The notes beneath the pieces are model-generated. The model was not told where the DNA came from. It did not search any database and was given only the letters and a program-made list of their open reading frames with translations. A stretch of DNA of 23,729 nt from Amoebophrya sp. A120 (taxonomy: Eukaryota > Sar > Dinophyceae > Syndiniales > Amoebophryaceae): NCBI GenBank assembly GCA_905178155.1, contig CAJINV010000005.1, positions 7,847,679-7,871,407 of the forward strand, read 5' to 3'. Below, piece after piece: positions 23,642 to 23,729 of the stretch (positions are counted from its first letter, which is position 1; the number at the start of each line of letters is the position of its first letter). Made by a program: the position numbers and the translations under genes.

Positions 23642-23729
23642 CGGGAAGCACGGAAACCGGGAAACACGGAAACCGGGAAACACGGAAACCGGGAAACACG
23701 GAAACCGGGAAACACGGAAACCGGGAAAC
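23642..23729. repeat. 16-bp tandem repeat to the window edge, about 5.5 units
   Basis: Unit CGGGAAACACGGAAAC repeated almost perfectly; the array is cut by the end of the window. Confidence 0.92.

Larger units (their letters stand above)
23135..23729. mobile_element. Introner H4, left end only (runs off the window)
   Basis: Starts TATGAGAGTGCAGCTGCCC; bases to about 23310 are homologous to H1 (shared GATTGTAGTGCTATT and GTCATGCATAAT). The right TIR is not seen. From about 23330 the sequence becomes GC-rich and minisatellite-bearing, so H4 probably holds a nested insertion like H2. Confidence 0.7.

Noticed and set aside
1-23729. CRISPR-like array of repeated short motifs
   Set aside because: The repeats are inverted pairs with TSDs, variable spacing and eukaryotic exons between them; no leader or cas genes.
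1-23729. Dinoflagellate spliced-leader sequence
   Set aside because: I looked for the CCGTAGCCATTTTGGCTCAAG-type leader as parts (CCGTAGCC, TTTTGGCTC) and saw no full match; absence in one locus says little.

Overview
What it is. The window looks like nuclear DNA of an alveolate protist. It is best explained as one very long, minus-strand, multi-exon gene whose 5' end lies beyond base 23729 and whose stop codon is near base 435. The encoded protein is cysteine-rich and extracellular in style: a thrombospondin type-1 (TSP1)-like domain, PAN/Apple-like domains, and many copies of two small cysteine modules. About two thirds of the window is intron-like mobile DNA. A syndinian dinoflagellate parasite of the Amoebophrya type would fit, because invasive TIR/TSD introns with non-canonical splice sites have been reported there; this assignment is inference, not proof.

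Main result. By eye I find 50 short elements (mostly 145-370 bp) that fall into ten terminal-inverted-repeat (TIR) families, labelled A-J here. Nearly all start with TAT and end with ATA and are flanked by a 5-bp target-site duplication (TSD): 36 perfect, 6 with 4/5 matches, 7 decayed, and 1 running off the window. If each of the 49 complete elements is removed together with one TSD copy, the flanking minus-strand reading frames join in frame every time (for D0 this needs a one-base shift of the duplication). Joins rebuild recognisable motifs such as SNVDC|HATHN, RCCVQG|CTEPS and KNTCC-type modules. The elements therefore behave as introns ('introners') that arrived as TIR transposons. Only one of the 36 perfect-TSD elements (D6) could be removed with GT-AG ends, so the splicing, or DNA excision, must be non-canonical.

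Layout, gene 5' to 3' (right to left). 23135-23729: open-ended family H element with minisatellites. 22477-23134: TSP1-like exons, split by one ordinary GT-AG intron (22851-23077) and one A element. 21785-22476: largest exon. 16034-21546: cysteine modules, including four back-to-back modules at 16034-17634. 12830-15717: more modules. 10964-12300: two PAN-like segments flanking a GC-rich block. 8830-10403: a family H element carrying a nested 1.35-kb TIR element with its own TSD. 435-8829: further modules to the C terminus. 1-434: 3' flank with a hairpin.

Caveats. The exon chain was assembled by reading frames only. Exon edges at 12301-12829 and 11159-12204 are unresolved. A single N at 7105 joins two copies of the same 97 bp, which looks like an assembly artefact. 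I see no bacterial gene, rRNA, convincing tRNA or CRISPR array.
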